DNA of 64,000 nucleotides, from assembly GCA_029204225.1 (NCBI GenBank), contig CM055092.1:23621005-23685004 (forward strand), written 5' to 3'. Shown piece by piece: positions 55,005 to 64,000 of the stretch. A program made the translations under genes and the position numbers. The notes under the pieces were generated by a model. That model did no database searches, was not told where the DNA came from, and saw only the letters and a program-made list of their open reading frames with translations. The stretch comes from Diphasiastrum complanatum. Lineage: Eukaryota; Streptophyta; Lycopodiopsida; Lycopodiales; Lycopodiaceae. Numbering within the stretch: the stretch's first letter is position 1; every line of letters begins with the position of its first letter.

Positions 55005-55110
55005 CTCAAATTTTTCCTTATTGTAACCAGGATGGCCAATACTCTAATGAGTGTCCAAATGGCACATGATATTGTGCTCCTTTGGAATTGAATGAAGATT
55101 GAATAAGCTT
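55005..55110 (+). pseudogene. gypsy gag zinc-knuckle remnant
   Basis: The plus-strand frame reads FPYCNQDGQYSNECPNGT, which matches the degenerate knuckle QEGHYINECANGTYC at about 26130. One cysteine and the histidine of the CCHC pattern have been replaced. It is a short isolated fragment. Confidence 0.5.
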
Positions 55111-55599
55111 GTCAAGATCCACGAATGGACTACAAGGAAGCGGTTGAACATGAACTTAGTAAATGAGCTCAAAATCAATAACTCTATGAAATCATGTAGA
55201 TATCCTCATTGTCATACTCTTGGAGGCCTTAGAAACCTTTATTGGAAGGGGAGTATGAGGTGATCGAGACGCCCCGAGAATTGGAAGCGACAATTTCTAC
55301 ATAATCTATGTAAGACGAGTGTGTGCCCTTTTCCCGTTGAGATCCCTCAGATTTAGCTAATAAACATTAGAGATGATGTAACACAATCCAATGTATTTTA
55401 TTTTGTGTGACATTTGCTCATGTGCCAATGAGTTCCTGGATCTAAAAATGTGTGCTGGTCACAAACCGTGCAAGCATGCAAGTACTTGAACATGCTTTTG
55501 GGCATTAATTTTGCCATACAGTAGGATATACTTGTACAAACTTTTAAGAGCACAGCATTTGGAGTTCATGTCCATTGAAGATCAATTATGCAATCTTCA
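55111..55599. other. no feature recognised
   Basis: AT-rich intergenic-type sequence without coding motifs or repeats shared elsewhere in the window. Confidence 0.4.
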
Positions 55600-56330
55600 C
55601 GCATGCCCTATAATCAATAAATTTAGATATATGTTTATGAAAAGCTCAAAACCTATGAAATAGACCTCGGAATAGACAATGAACTACTGTTTAAAACAGA
55701 AGCATGCATTTCGAGGTCTGTATCGACCTTGTAAGTACCTGGATTTGCTACTAAATGTGTTGCTCAACTGCTTGGATGGTGTCTGGGAGAAAAAATCAGC
55801 ATACAGACCTGCAAAACATAAATATTGTCATTCTTACTTAAGTTACCACAATAAAAATTCATACAACAATGTAGACTTTACAGAACAATTTTGAAAAAAA
55901 GCAAGGTCCACTTAAGACACTAGCTACATCTACACAAATCACATTAATTATGCATAGATCTACATCTACAAAGCTGATATGCAATGCAAAGCTGATATCT
56001 TCACAATGTAATGCAAGGCTCAACACTGTTGTTAGAATACACTTTGGAACAGCCTTCAGAATAGGTAGCACAGTAGATCGGCCCATTTTGATCCCATGGA
56101 TCTAGATCCACAACAAAAAATGTGGACCTACATCAAGAATGCAAAAAAAACAGAAAACTGTAGTTGAAAGAAAAAAGTGCAAATGGACATTGAAGCAGAC
56201 GTTGGTATAGTAAATGGGATAGATTGGCCTATTTCGATGGCCTTTCCGACTTTTGTTTTGCTCTAGTATTTGTGGATCCGCTGCCTCCTATTCATTGTCC
56301 AATACCTACAAAATAACGTGAAGTCAATCA
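55600..56330 (-). repeat. diverged member of the unidentified dispersed repeat
   Basis: On the minus strand it follows the same order as 5310-5770: TCTATTCCGA-type motif, TTTTGCAG | module | CAGGTA, TCTGTAAA.TCTA, GTGGATCTA. Similarity is patchy, so this copy is much older than the two arm copies. Confidence 0.5.
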
Positions 56331-57112
56331 AACCAGAGCTATTAACACAATGAAATGAAGACTAGAATGTGCTTGTGAGAGTGAGAGATTACCTTATATC
56401 CAATACCTCCGTCCTCCATCTTCCCTTTTGTCACCTACATAGACATCACAACAAAATGGCATTATCTAGGATCCAACCACAAACACAAATAGAGATGTAG
56501 TTCTCTTAATGAGCTTATGATTTCACTTTGCAAAGAGCATAGCAATGACTAAGAGGAGCAATGCAAGAAGAGCAATGACAAAGAGCAAGAGCAGGAGGAG
56601 GACAAGGAGGGTGAAGAAGGATCAACCACACACCCAATGAGACAAAAGATGCAGGTACAATTCTTGATACTATCACCTACTCCCATCTACTCTTCCAAAA
56701 AGTCGTGACAAGGAACCGAAATATCGAAATTTGCAAGAATCTATCCCAGCCTTGGTATAAACCTCTTGTTACCTAAAGTGTTCCAAGAACTATTTTAAGG
56801 CCTGCAAAAAAATTCTTAATTTTGTCTTTTTTTAAAAATAGTAATTTGTTAGAATCCCAATTTTCTTTTGAGTTATTATAAGGTCCATTTACCTATCTTC
56901 CTATTTCTAGTGCTCGGGAAAATCGACATAGTGTAGGAATGGAACCGACAATGTTTCGCAAAAACTGACTTCAGAGATATTTTGCAAGAGTGTTGACTTC
57001 TTAAAAACCAATGAAATTTTTTTTGTTGTGAGAATTTTTTTGTTTAGGTGATCAATTGCATTTAATGTTATCAAATAGTAATGTATTGTAATCTCTGCTC
57101 ACTGTCTATACG
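56331..57112. other. no gene recognised
   Basis: It includes short GA-rich coding-like repeats (56540-56630) without an open frame of note, and at about 56870-56950 a stretch resembling 3280-3330 (ATTTCTAGT.CTCG). Nothing else is supported. Confidence 0.35.
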
Positions 57113-57480
57113 GTGACCCTAAATCCTATACCCTAAATCCTAGACCTTAAACCCTGAACCAAAAGTATAAACCAAGAATCTTGGACCCTAAATCTCATAC
57201 CGTATATCCTATACCTTGGACCCTAAACCCTGTACCCTAAATCCTATACCTCAAACCCTAAACTCTAAACCCTAAGCATTGGACACTATATCCTCAACCA
57301 TAAATCTTAAACACTAAACCCTAAACCCTGTACCGTAAACCCTAAACCCTGAACACTAAACCCTAAATCATAAATCCCATACCGTAAACCCTATACCTTG
57401 GACCCTAAATTCTGTACACTGAACCGTAAATCCTATATCCTAATCCTTAAACCCTAAACACTTGCCTCTTACCCCTAAAC
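57113..57480 (+). repeat. interstitial telomere-like array (degenerate CCCTAAA)
   Basis: About 370 bases built from CCCTAAA, CCCTAAAT, CCCTATA, CCTAAAT and similar seven- to eight-base units. Perfect doublets such as ACCCTAAACCCT remain at several points. CCCTAAA is the complement of the plant telomere unit TTTAGGG. The degeneracy and internal position show an old interstitial array, not a chromosome end. It is flanked by transposon remains on both sides. Confidence 0.85.
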
Positions 57481-57736
57481 CGATCACCTTGACGAACGAT
57501 GTTATCAAGAATACCCTTGCACTATCCAAGTAAGTGCCATACAACTAAACTAGGTTGAACATTGTTTGTCAAAAGAATTGGTTCAATTTCTCATGTAAAA
57601 CAAAATTCATGAGACTTGTACTAGACTCAAAATTACTAAACATGTCTTGTATTCGACTCAGTGTTTTCAATTTGTTTATGACATGTATTGCTTTCTAATA
57701 TTGGTTTGATACATTGTTACTTGTCAAGGTGAACCG

Positions 57737-58432
57737 ATGCAAATGACAAGTTCACATACTTCTCCTTCAGATGATGAGGTAGGACTATCACATATTGGAT
57801 CAGAGTCCTGGGTATACCAGAGAATACCATGCCCATGTACACGATATATGTATGCACTATGACGAGACTGACACACTACTATATCACAGGTTCGCATGTA
57901 TGGACAGATTGAGAGAGACTCAGTATTTGTGTTGTCTGAAGTTGGTTCTTTGGTGAGTTCTGATTTGCAAAGCACTTTACAATGCTAAAAAAAATTGCAT
58001 GCACCCTTATCATGTATGTATTTGGCGGTCTTCAAGATTGGTACGAATATTCCGTTCCTTTTTACTATTGTTGTGCTTCCTTTGTGTAGGATGATGACTC
58101 ACATTCACGTGACTATCAGAGAATTCGACCAGATGTTGCCATGCAATCGACAACATTCAGACGTGCAAACACACGAAAGCTACCACTTTTCTTGCATGCC
58201 CACATTGACTTGCACTCATATATGTCCCAAGGAGCCACAATACAAGAGGATGTACCATTCGTAGCACATGATCATGAGGGCAACATGGATGACATGATGG
58301 ATGCATTTTTCACGAACCCACCCGAGGCCACATTGACAAGCGAAGAAGAGATGATGTGTGGCTTGGCATCTACTCCTTTGTACGAGGGTGGACAAATGTC
58401 AAATTTGCAAGCTTGTTTGTTACTTTTGCCAG
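57737..58432 (+). pseudogene. CACTA-type transposase, exons 1 and 2 (most complete copy)
   Basis: Exon 1 (57737-57952, 216 bases) encodes MQMTSS, SDDEVGLSHIGSESW, RIPCPCTR and stops at a GTGAGT donor. The intron ends TTGTGTAG at 58089. Exon 2 continues in phase ([14 protein letters not shown]) and contains [11 protein letters not shown] and a block [24 protein letters not shown] that resembles the xPLYPGCxxxSxLxxLxxL segment of En/Spm-type transposases. CACTA transposases cut and paste their element by its terminal repeats. Exon 1 carries two stops. At about 58432 the sequence switches to copia RT. No CACTA termini were found. Confidence 0.55.
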
Positions 58433-59670
58433 TAGAAAATGTAGTTGATTGCAAATGGTTATTCAAAATCAAGTACAAGAGAGCTGGAAGTATCGATCGA
58501 ATAAAGACTCAACTTGTCACCAGAGGATTTTGTCAAGTATACAATGTCGACTACACTGAGACCTTCAGTCCAGTTGTTATTTCATAATTCTATTGTCATT
58601 TGGTATTGTAGTAGATTTGGAAATAGACAACATATCTTAATGGAGTTATTGAAGAGGACATTCACATGGTGCAACCTACAGGTTAGAATATCGAAGGTAA
58701 ACACAATCATGTTTGTAAACTCCATAAAGCAGTTTATGGCTTGAAGCAATCTGCTCAAGCATGGTTTCAAAGGATCAATACTTTGCTTATCGATCACGGC
58801 TATAAACGAAGCACTTCGGATTTGAATGTCTACTTCAAGTCAAGGCAGCATTGATACAAAAAGCAGAAGTTGATTTACAGTACTCAACAAAGATACATTC
58901 ACAATGTTATAATCAGATATAATCTAATGAATTGCAAATTATCTCTCTCACCGATGAAGTGAGGACTCAAGATGTCAAAGAACCATTGTCCCCGAACAAT
59001 CGAAGAGAAGAAGCAGATGCATGAGTATCGCTGTCATATTATAATAGGATCTCTTAAGTAATAGCTTTTGCAGTCAGTTTCTTAAGTCAATTTATGACCA
59101 ATCCATGTATTACACATTGACAGGCTCTTATTAGAGTTTTGAGGTATCTTTGAGCTACTATAGACCTCTGCATTTGTTATGGAATATTCTCAGTGGTCAT
59201 TTAGATGAAGGTTGGGCAGGAGATGTAGACACTTGTAAATCCACTTCCGAATTTACATTCTTCCTCAACAATGGTCCTCTTTCATAAAACAATCGCAAGC
59301 AAACTTTGATTGCTCTATCTTCTATTGAATCAGAGTATATCTCAGCCTCTCAAGCTACAAATGAAGCAGTGTGGTTGAGAAACTTACTTTCAGATATCAA
59401 TCGGAATCAATATGCTCCGACAACTTTATTGTGTGATAATCGAAGTGCTATTGCCTTATCATCCAACCCTAGATGCCATTCTAGGAGTAAGCACATTGAA
59501 ATTAAGTATTACTATGTTAGAAGCAAAGTTATCAATAGAGAGGTTGACTTGCAGTACTCTCGATGAACATAAGATATGACAACAGATACTTTTACTAAAG
59601 CATTAAGCTTGGATGCACACACAAAATTTTGTGCATAACTAAGTTTGAAAGTCAAAGCATATTTAGATTA
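58433..59670 (+). pseudogene. Ty1/copia RT and RNase H, heavily broken
   Basis: It starts abruptly inside RT ([40 protein letters not shown]) in frame with the CACTA exon before it. Then, in changing frames, come SLWLEAICSSMV (YGLKQS..W), ISLTDEVRTQDVKEPLSP, a RNase H piece (ALSSIESEYISASQATNEAV, NLLSDINRNQYAPTTLLCDN, SAIALSSNPRCHSRSKHIEI; 59306-59566) and the closing TFTKALSLD. RNase H is the best kept part. The polypurine tract AAGGGAGAG at 59670-59678 follows. Confidence 0.85.
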
Positions 59671-59678
59671 AGGGAGAG

Positions 59679-60582
59679 TGTTAGATTATTCTAGCTTGTT
59701 GGATTACTCTTCGAAGTGGCTCATCCTTTAATCTTCATCCACTTATGATCCAATTGTGTACTTTTCTTCGTGTTTCTAAACAGTCTACATAAATACTCAG
59801 GAATCGCTCATAGGTGGCTCCGACATATCGGACATCTTCCAACATATCGATGTCCCCGACGAAAGTCAAAGACTTTGGCCACTTCGGCCATGTCGAGAAA
59901 AGACAATTATTGTTCCACTTGAATTGAAGCTATAGACTTGCCCTAACTAATTAGCAAGTAAATTTCCGCGAAGTCCTAATTGTATGGATGCCAGTTCATC
60001 ATGGCCAACTGTCTATTGCAATTTGCGACCTAATAGGTATCCTACTGGACATGCATCAATTGCTTTAGTATAAATAGTTGATCATCAAACACAACTCCAA
60101 CTCTTGCTCAGCTTTCTAGCACAGTTTTTCTTTCAAAGTTCATTAAAGTATTGTAACTCGCGCTTACTGCTTATCAGTGAAAGTGCAATCAGATAGAGTT
60201 TACAGCTACTCAGAGATACCTTAGAGTACATAGATTCTATTTGCAATTTTCTTGTGCTCATCATCATCTGATTTTGTACATGCCACATGCTGAATCAATC
60301 TACTCCTTTTATTGTGTTTAGAATTATGTCAGAATGTATGCATCTCTATGATTGTTTTGTAAGTGATCATCTCTTATTGTTTTGTGTGATAATTCAATAC
60401 TTCATTGTTTGGCTATGAAATCACTACAGTGCTCACGATTTCAAAGTTGGTCACAATAAGATTGAACGTGACGTTTGTCATTATATTTTGTTCAATATTG
60501 ATAGGTGTTAGCAAAGAGGGCTTTAGTTCGATAAGTCGCCATAGTCTTCAACTTGTCATTATTGCATTCCTTCTTTCCAACA
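59679..60582 (+). mobile_element. complete copia 3' LTR, 904 bp
   Basis: It begins TGTTAGATTATTC right after the polypurine tract and ends TTCTTTCCAACA. Copies at 13696 (end) and 12733 (start) show the consensus ends TGTTGGA...TCCAACA. It is the reference copy for the LTR pieces at 12242-12733, 13696-13865, 16560-16745 and 18850-19335. A TATAAATAG box occurs at about 60071. Confidence 0.8.
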
Positions 60583-60597
60583 TTCTTGACTACTATG

Positions 60598-60930
60598 CTT
60601 GAAGAACCATCTTGTTTTGAAGAAGCTATTATTAAGTCACATTCTTGGAAAAATAATATGCAAATTGAGTTTCATGCTTTGATGGAAAATCAAACTTGGG
60701 AACTTGTGGATCTTCCATATGGGAAGAAACCACTTTCTTGTAAGTGAATCTATAGATTGAAGTATATTAAAGATGGACCCATTAATAAATAAGACTTTCA
60801 GCAAAAGGTTTTTTGCAAACTAAAGGCTTGGATTATGATGAAACTTTTGCTCTTGCTTCTATGCTCGTTACTATAAGGATGATCATTTGTCTTGCTACTT
60901 CTTTCAAATGTGAGCTTTTCCAACCTGAAA
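60598..60930 (+). pseudogene. Ty1/copia RT start fragment
   Basis: The frame 60553-60747 contains EEPSCFEEAIIKSHSWKNNM, EFHALMENQTWELVDLPYGK and KPLSCK, the first RT block of copia. After a stop, further pieces (YRLKYIKDGPI, then FLLLLLL-type decay) fade out. It directly follows the complete LTR, which ends at 60582, so the LTR-bearing element was probably inserted next to or into this one. It ends where the third copy of the duplicated block begins. Confidence 0.75.
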
Positions 60931-61559
60931 TGAATGTAGTGTGTGTAGTGTTAATGCTTAGGATTAAATTAGTGCTAACGTGTTAGAGTTAGATGTGGAT
61001 CTTCCATTCATGCTAAAATTTGATCTATGCTATCGTTCTCATGAGAATGAACCTACACGTGACAACTAACTTCATCTCCATGATGCTAGATTGCTTGGAT
61101 CTTGGGTTGATGATAGGCAGGAAAGAAATCCACTACAATTTTGGCATTGTTTCCAAGGAGCTACGCCAATTTTTTAGTTTGCAGCATGTTTGTTGGATGG
61201 TTAGCTTGCATTAGGCATCTTGTCATGGCATGAATAGTGTTAAAACTGCATTTAGGGTTAGTTGGAAGTGATTTTGCCTGATTTTAGTGGATTTGCTTGT
61301 TTAAAATCTAATCTGATTATTGAACAGGTGAAGCTGTTCAGTCACCATTCTTAAGATCCATCTGGATCTGAGAAATAAAAAAAACAGCACAAATTTGTCA
61401 AATCAACCAGATCTTCATCAAAAGGAGGACAACTACAACAATAGTCAAGAACAATGGAATATTTTCTCCAATCGTGAAGACCGCCAAATACATACATGAT
61501 AAGGGTGCATGCAATTATTTTTTTTAACAATACAAGGTGCTTTGCAAATCAGAACTCAC

Positions 61560-61775
61560 CGAAGAACCAACTTCGGGCCGTACAAACAATGACTCTTTCT
61601 TAATATGTCCATACATGTGAACGTGTAATATAGTAATATGTTGCTCTCATCTTAATGCATACTTACATCGTGTACACGGACATGGTATTCTCTAGTATAG
61701 CCAAGCCTCTGATCCGATATGTGATGGTCCTTCCTCATTATCTGAAAAAGAAGAACGTGAACTCGCCATTTGCAT
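61560..61775 (-). pseudogene. CACTA-type transposase exon 1 (third copy, antisense)
   Basis: Same 216-base ATG-to-GTGAGT layout as in the arms, on the minus strand, with matching stops. No exon 2 follows. Confidence 0.5.
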
Positions 61776-63193
61776 CGGTGCACCTTGACGGTTGGAAATT
61801 GATGGAACACAAAATTAGAGATGATCAACAATACATAAACAAACTAATTGAATCCACTGAGACAACTAGTCTATTGAATTTGCTTTTACAAGATAAATTA
61901 AATGAAATCTTTTGACAAACAATAATGTTCATCCTAGCTTAGTTGTATGGCACTTATTTGGATTGTTAGAAGTCTATCATAAATATGATGGTGATGTATG
62001 GCACCGGGGGTTCCATGCATCTTGATGACATATAAATTCAACATAGGTCTAAAGAAATCCCTACTTATTGTTTGTGACAAGGCCAACTACAATCTTGTAA
62101 TCCATGGTCATTGTTTGTGACAAGGCCAATTGCAATTTTTTGATCCATGCTCATTGTTTGTGACAAGGCAAACGATAATCTTGTGAAGAGCGAGGCTAGG
62201 CATGTAATGATGCACATAGGCATGAATCAGATATCATGACATCTGATCCATGCCTATGTGCATCTTACATGGCTAGCTTTGCTCTTCAGTTCTCCTAAAT
62301 TAATGAAAACTGAGAAGTGCATAGTATTCTACTTTCAAATCCAATTTTGTACAATCAAAATAGTACGTCATTCAAGGATTCAAGGTTAAGGTGTTTTTGA
62401 TCAAAATATCTAAACATCCAAATTCTTAAAGATTCCTTCTACACTAAGGTCACTTGTTATCATCTAGTTACCATATGTCACAATCAAAGTATGTCATAAT
62501 ATCTCACAACAGGAAAATAGTGTTACACTCATATGGTCAGAAGTCATTCATAAATATGATGGTGATCTATGGCAGTTCCAGGCATTTCGATGTATAAATT
62601 CAAGATAGGTCTAAATCCCTCATTGTTTGTCACAAGGCCAACTGGAATCTTGTCACGATATCCATTCCTATGTCTTTCGTTACATGGCTAGCCCCTTGAG
62701 TACTTTTAAACTAATGAAAACAACAGGGATCTGCAAAATCTGCTTGATCAGAATCTAATTTTGTACAATCAATTGCAAAAGAGTACGTCATTGAGGAGTT
62801 CAAGGTGTTTTTGATCAATTCTTCTTTGCTTTTGGATCTTTGTACGTAGGCCTTATTACAATCAAAGTTCTCGCCAGTTCCATTACTATATTATGCCAAT
62901 TTTCTCGAGTACTAGAAATAGGGACATATGTAAATGGATCCCTTGGAAAATTACTATTTCGCAAAATCACTACTTTTGACAAATTTCAGAATTTTGAGTA
63001 GTTGGATGCCCAAGAATTGTAGTTAGATGCCAATCACGTTGATGTTTGGATACTTATAACATCCTTTAACCAGATGAGTATAATGTAGTAGTTACAAAAT
63101 AGTTTCCTTCAATGCACTATTCTTTAAAAGCATGGGAATATAACAACTGACAATCTTTGATAACTGTGTGATTTTGAATGGAACGTATTTGAG

Positions 63194-63943
63194 TTGTTCT
63201 TTTGGCCTAAGATGAAAGATCATGTGGAGGCATGCGTTCAAAGTTGTGAACAATGCCAACAAAACAAAGCAGAAAGACTCAAAGTTGCGGGTCTTTTACA
63301 TCCCTTGGAAATTTTCAATAAGAAATGGGAAAGTATTTCAATGGATTTTGTGGTTGGACTCCCTAAAACCCGGAGTGATCACAATGCCTTTTGGGTGGTG
63401 GTTGACAAGCTAGCCAAGATGGCGCAATTTATACCAACTAAATCAACTGTCAAGGCATCTGAACTAGCCCAACTTTTCGTTGAAAAGTTTTTTAGAGTGT
63501 ATGGTTTGCCGAATGATATCGTTAGTGATCCTGACTCCAAGTTCACTGGTAAGTTCCGGCAAGCAGTTTTTGAAAAACTTGAAACAACCCTTAGTCTTAG
63601 TTCTTTGGATCACCCAAAATCTGATGGGCAGACAGAACGAGTCAACGAGACGTTGGAGGATATGCTTAAAGCATATGTTTCTCACCGACAGTCTGACTGG
63701 CAAAAGTATCTCCCTTTGGTTGAGTTTGGGCACAATAGTGCTAAGCATTCTGCCACCGGATTCACTCCTTTTATGTTGATGTATGGCTTCCAGCCACGTT
63801 CTCCAGTTTCGGTCGGTCTCAAAGGTCTCAAGGTGCAAGCTGCAGTAGATTTCCTACAAGATATGCAAGAAATGCTGCTAGTGGCCAAGGAAAGCATGAA
63901 AACCACTCAGGATAGAGCTCAATTTTATGCTAACTGCGGTTGA
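63194..63943 (+). CDS. chromovirus integrase core, uninterrupted frame (third copy)
   Basis: A 249-codon open frame of the same length as 51131-51880, with conserved C18, C21, D51, D112 and E148. It ends at the same TGA as the other copies (63941-63943), and the sequence continues towards the GPY module at the window edge. A few residues differ from the right-arm copy (for example K to R in the region after SKFTGKF, and A to K in LRAY/LKAY). It is truncated at the 5' side at the same point, so it is not a complete pol. Confidence 0.85.
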   Translation: MFFWPKMKDHVEACVQSCEQCQQNKAERLKVAGLLHPLEIFNKKWESISMDFVVGLPKTRSDHNAFWVVVDKLAKMAQFIPTKSTVKASELAQLFVEKFFRVYGLPNDIVSDPDSKFTGKFRQAVFEKLETTLSLSSLDHPKSDGQTERVNETLEDMLKAYVSHRQSDWQKYLPLVEFGHNSAKHSATGFTPFMLMYGFQPRSPVSVGLKGLKVQAAVDFLQDMQEMLLVAKESMKTTQDRAQFYANCG

Positions 63944-64000
63944 TCACCTCGGGATATTGAGGTCGGAACCTGGGTGTATCTTAAAATCCCTAAGGATTCG

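Larger units (their letters stand above)
60936..64000 (+). repeat. third copy of the duplicated block, left-arm orientation, runs off window
   Basis: It matches left-arm 1297-4380 in the same order: Athila-like LTR end and primer-binding site (61141-61158), antisense CACTA exon 1 (61560-61775), 43-bp repeats and palindrome (62195-62277), then chromovirus integrase. It forms a second inverted pair with the right arm, separated by about 6.45 kb (54484-60935). The left boundary lies within the LTR, 3' of the point where the arms begin. Confidence 0.9.

Noticed and set aside
57113-57480. True chromosome end
   Set aside because: The units are degenerate and transposon sequence continues on both sides for kilobases.
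1-64000. tRNA or rRNA genes
   Set aside because: Only tRNA-complementary primer-binding sites of retroelements were seen; no cloverleaf or rRNA core motifs.

Overview
The window reads as nuclear DNA of a land plant with a large, repeat-filled genome. Evidence for this is an alpha-expansin 3' exon at the left edge, an eIF4E-like first exon, a plant U-box/ARM ligase fragment, GT-AG introns, an interstitial array of degenerate CCCTAAA (plant telomere-type) repeats, and dense Ty1/copia, Ty3/gypsy and CACTA-like remains. A fern or similar big-genome plant is possible, but the sequence does not settle this. There are no operons, CRISPR arrays or tRNA/rRNA genes that I can support.

The dominant feature is a very large inverted duplication. 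The left arm (about 962-13520) is matched in reverse by the right arm (about 44066-54483), with a 30.5-kb unrelated spacer between them. Each arm is a nest of old elements in the same order: an Athila-like LTR and primer-binding site, an antisense CACTA transposase exon, a tandem/palindromic block, a 5'-truncated chromovirus integrase with its 3' LTR, an unidentified repeat family, a microsatellite-rich tandem block, a copia gag, a copia LTR with PBS, and a shrunken copia element (gag fused to RNase H). A third long copy starts near 60936 in left-arm orientation and runs off the window. A short fourth copy lies at about 13870-15295. All three integrase copies share the same truncation point and the same TGA, so they descend from one already defective parent.

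The spacer (13521-44065) holds mostly broken material: copia gag and LTR pieces (13.5-19.3 kb), an eIF4E exon and a U-box ligase fragment (20.9-22.3 kb), a gypsy element with zinc knuckles, protease and reverse transcriptase (about 22.7-28.9 kb) interrupted by two foldback elements, a spliced but broken gene of unknown family on the minus strand (31.1-32.3 kb), two fused copia pol pieces on the minus strand (33.8-36.6 kb), and a minus-strand Athila/Tat-like gypsy with integrase, gag zinc knuckles and PBS (38.2-41.1 kb).

Right of the inverted duplication (54.5-60.9 kb) are copia RNase H, the telomere-like array, a CACTA transposase with two exons in phase, and a degraded copia RT-RNase H with a complete 904-bp LTR. 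Almost every long open frame outside the expansin exon is either transposon-derived or low-complexity. Only the integrase frames at 51131-51880 and 63194-63943 remain uninterrupted.
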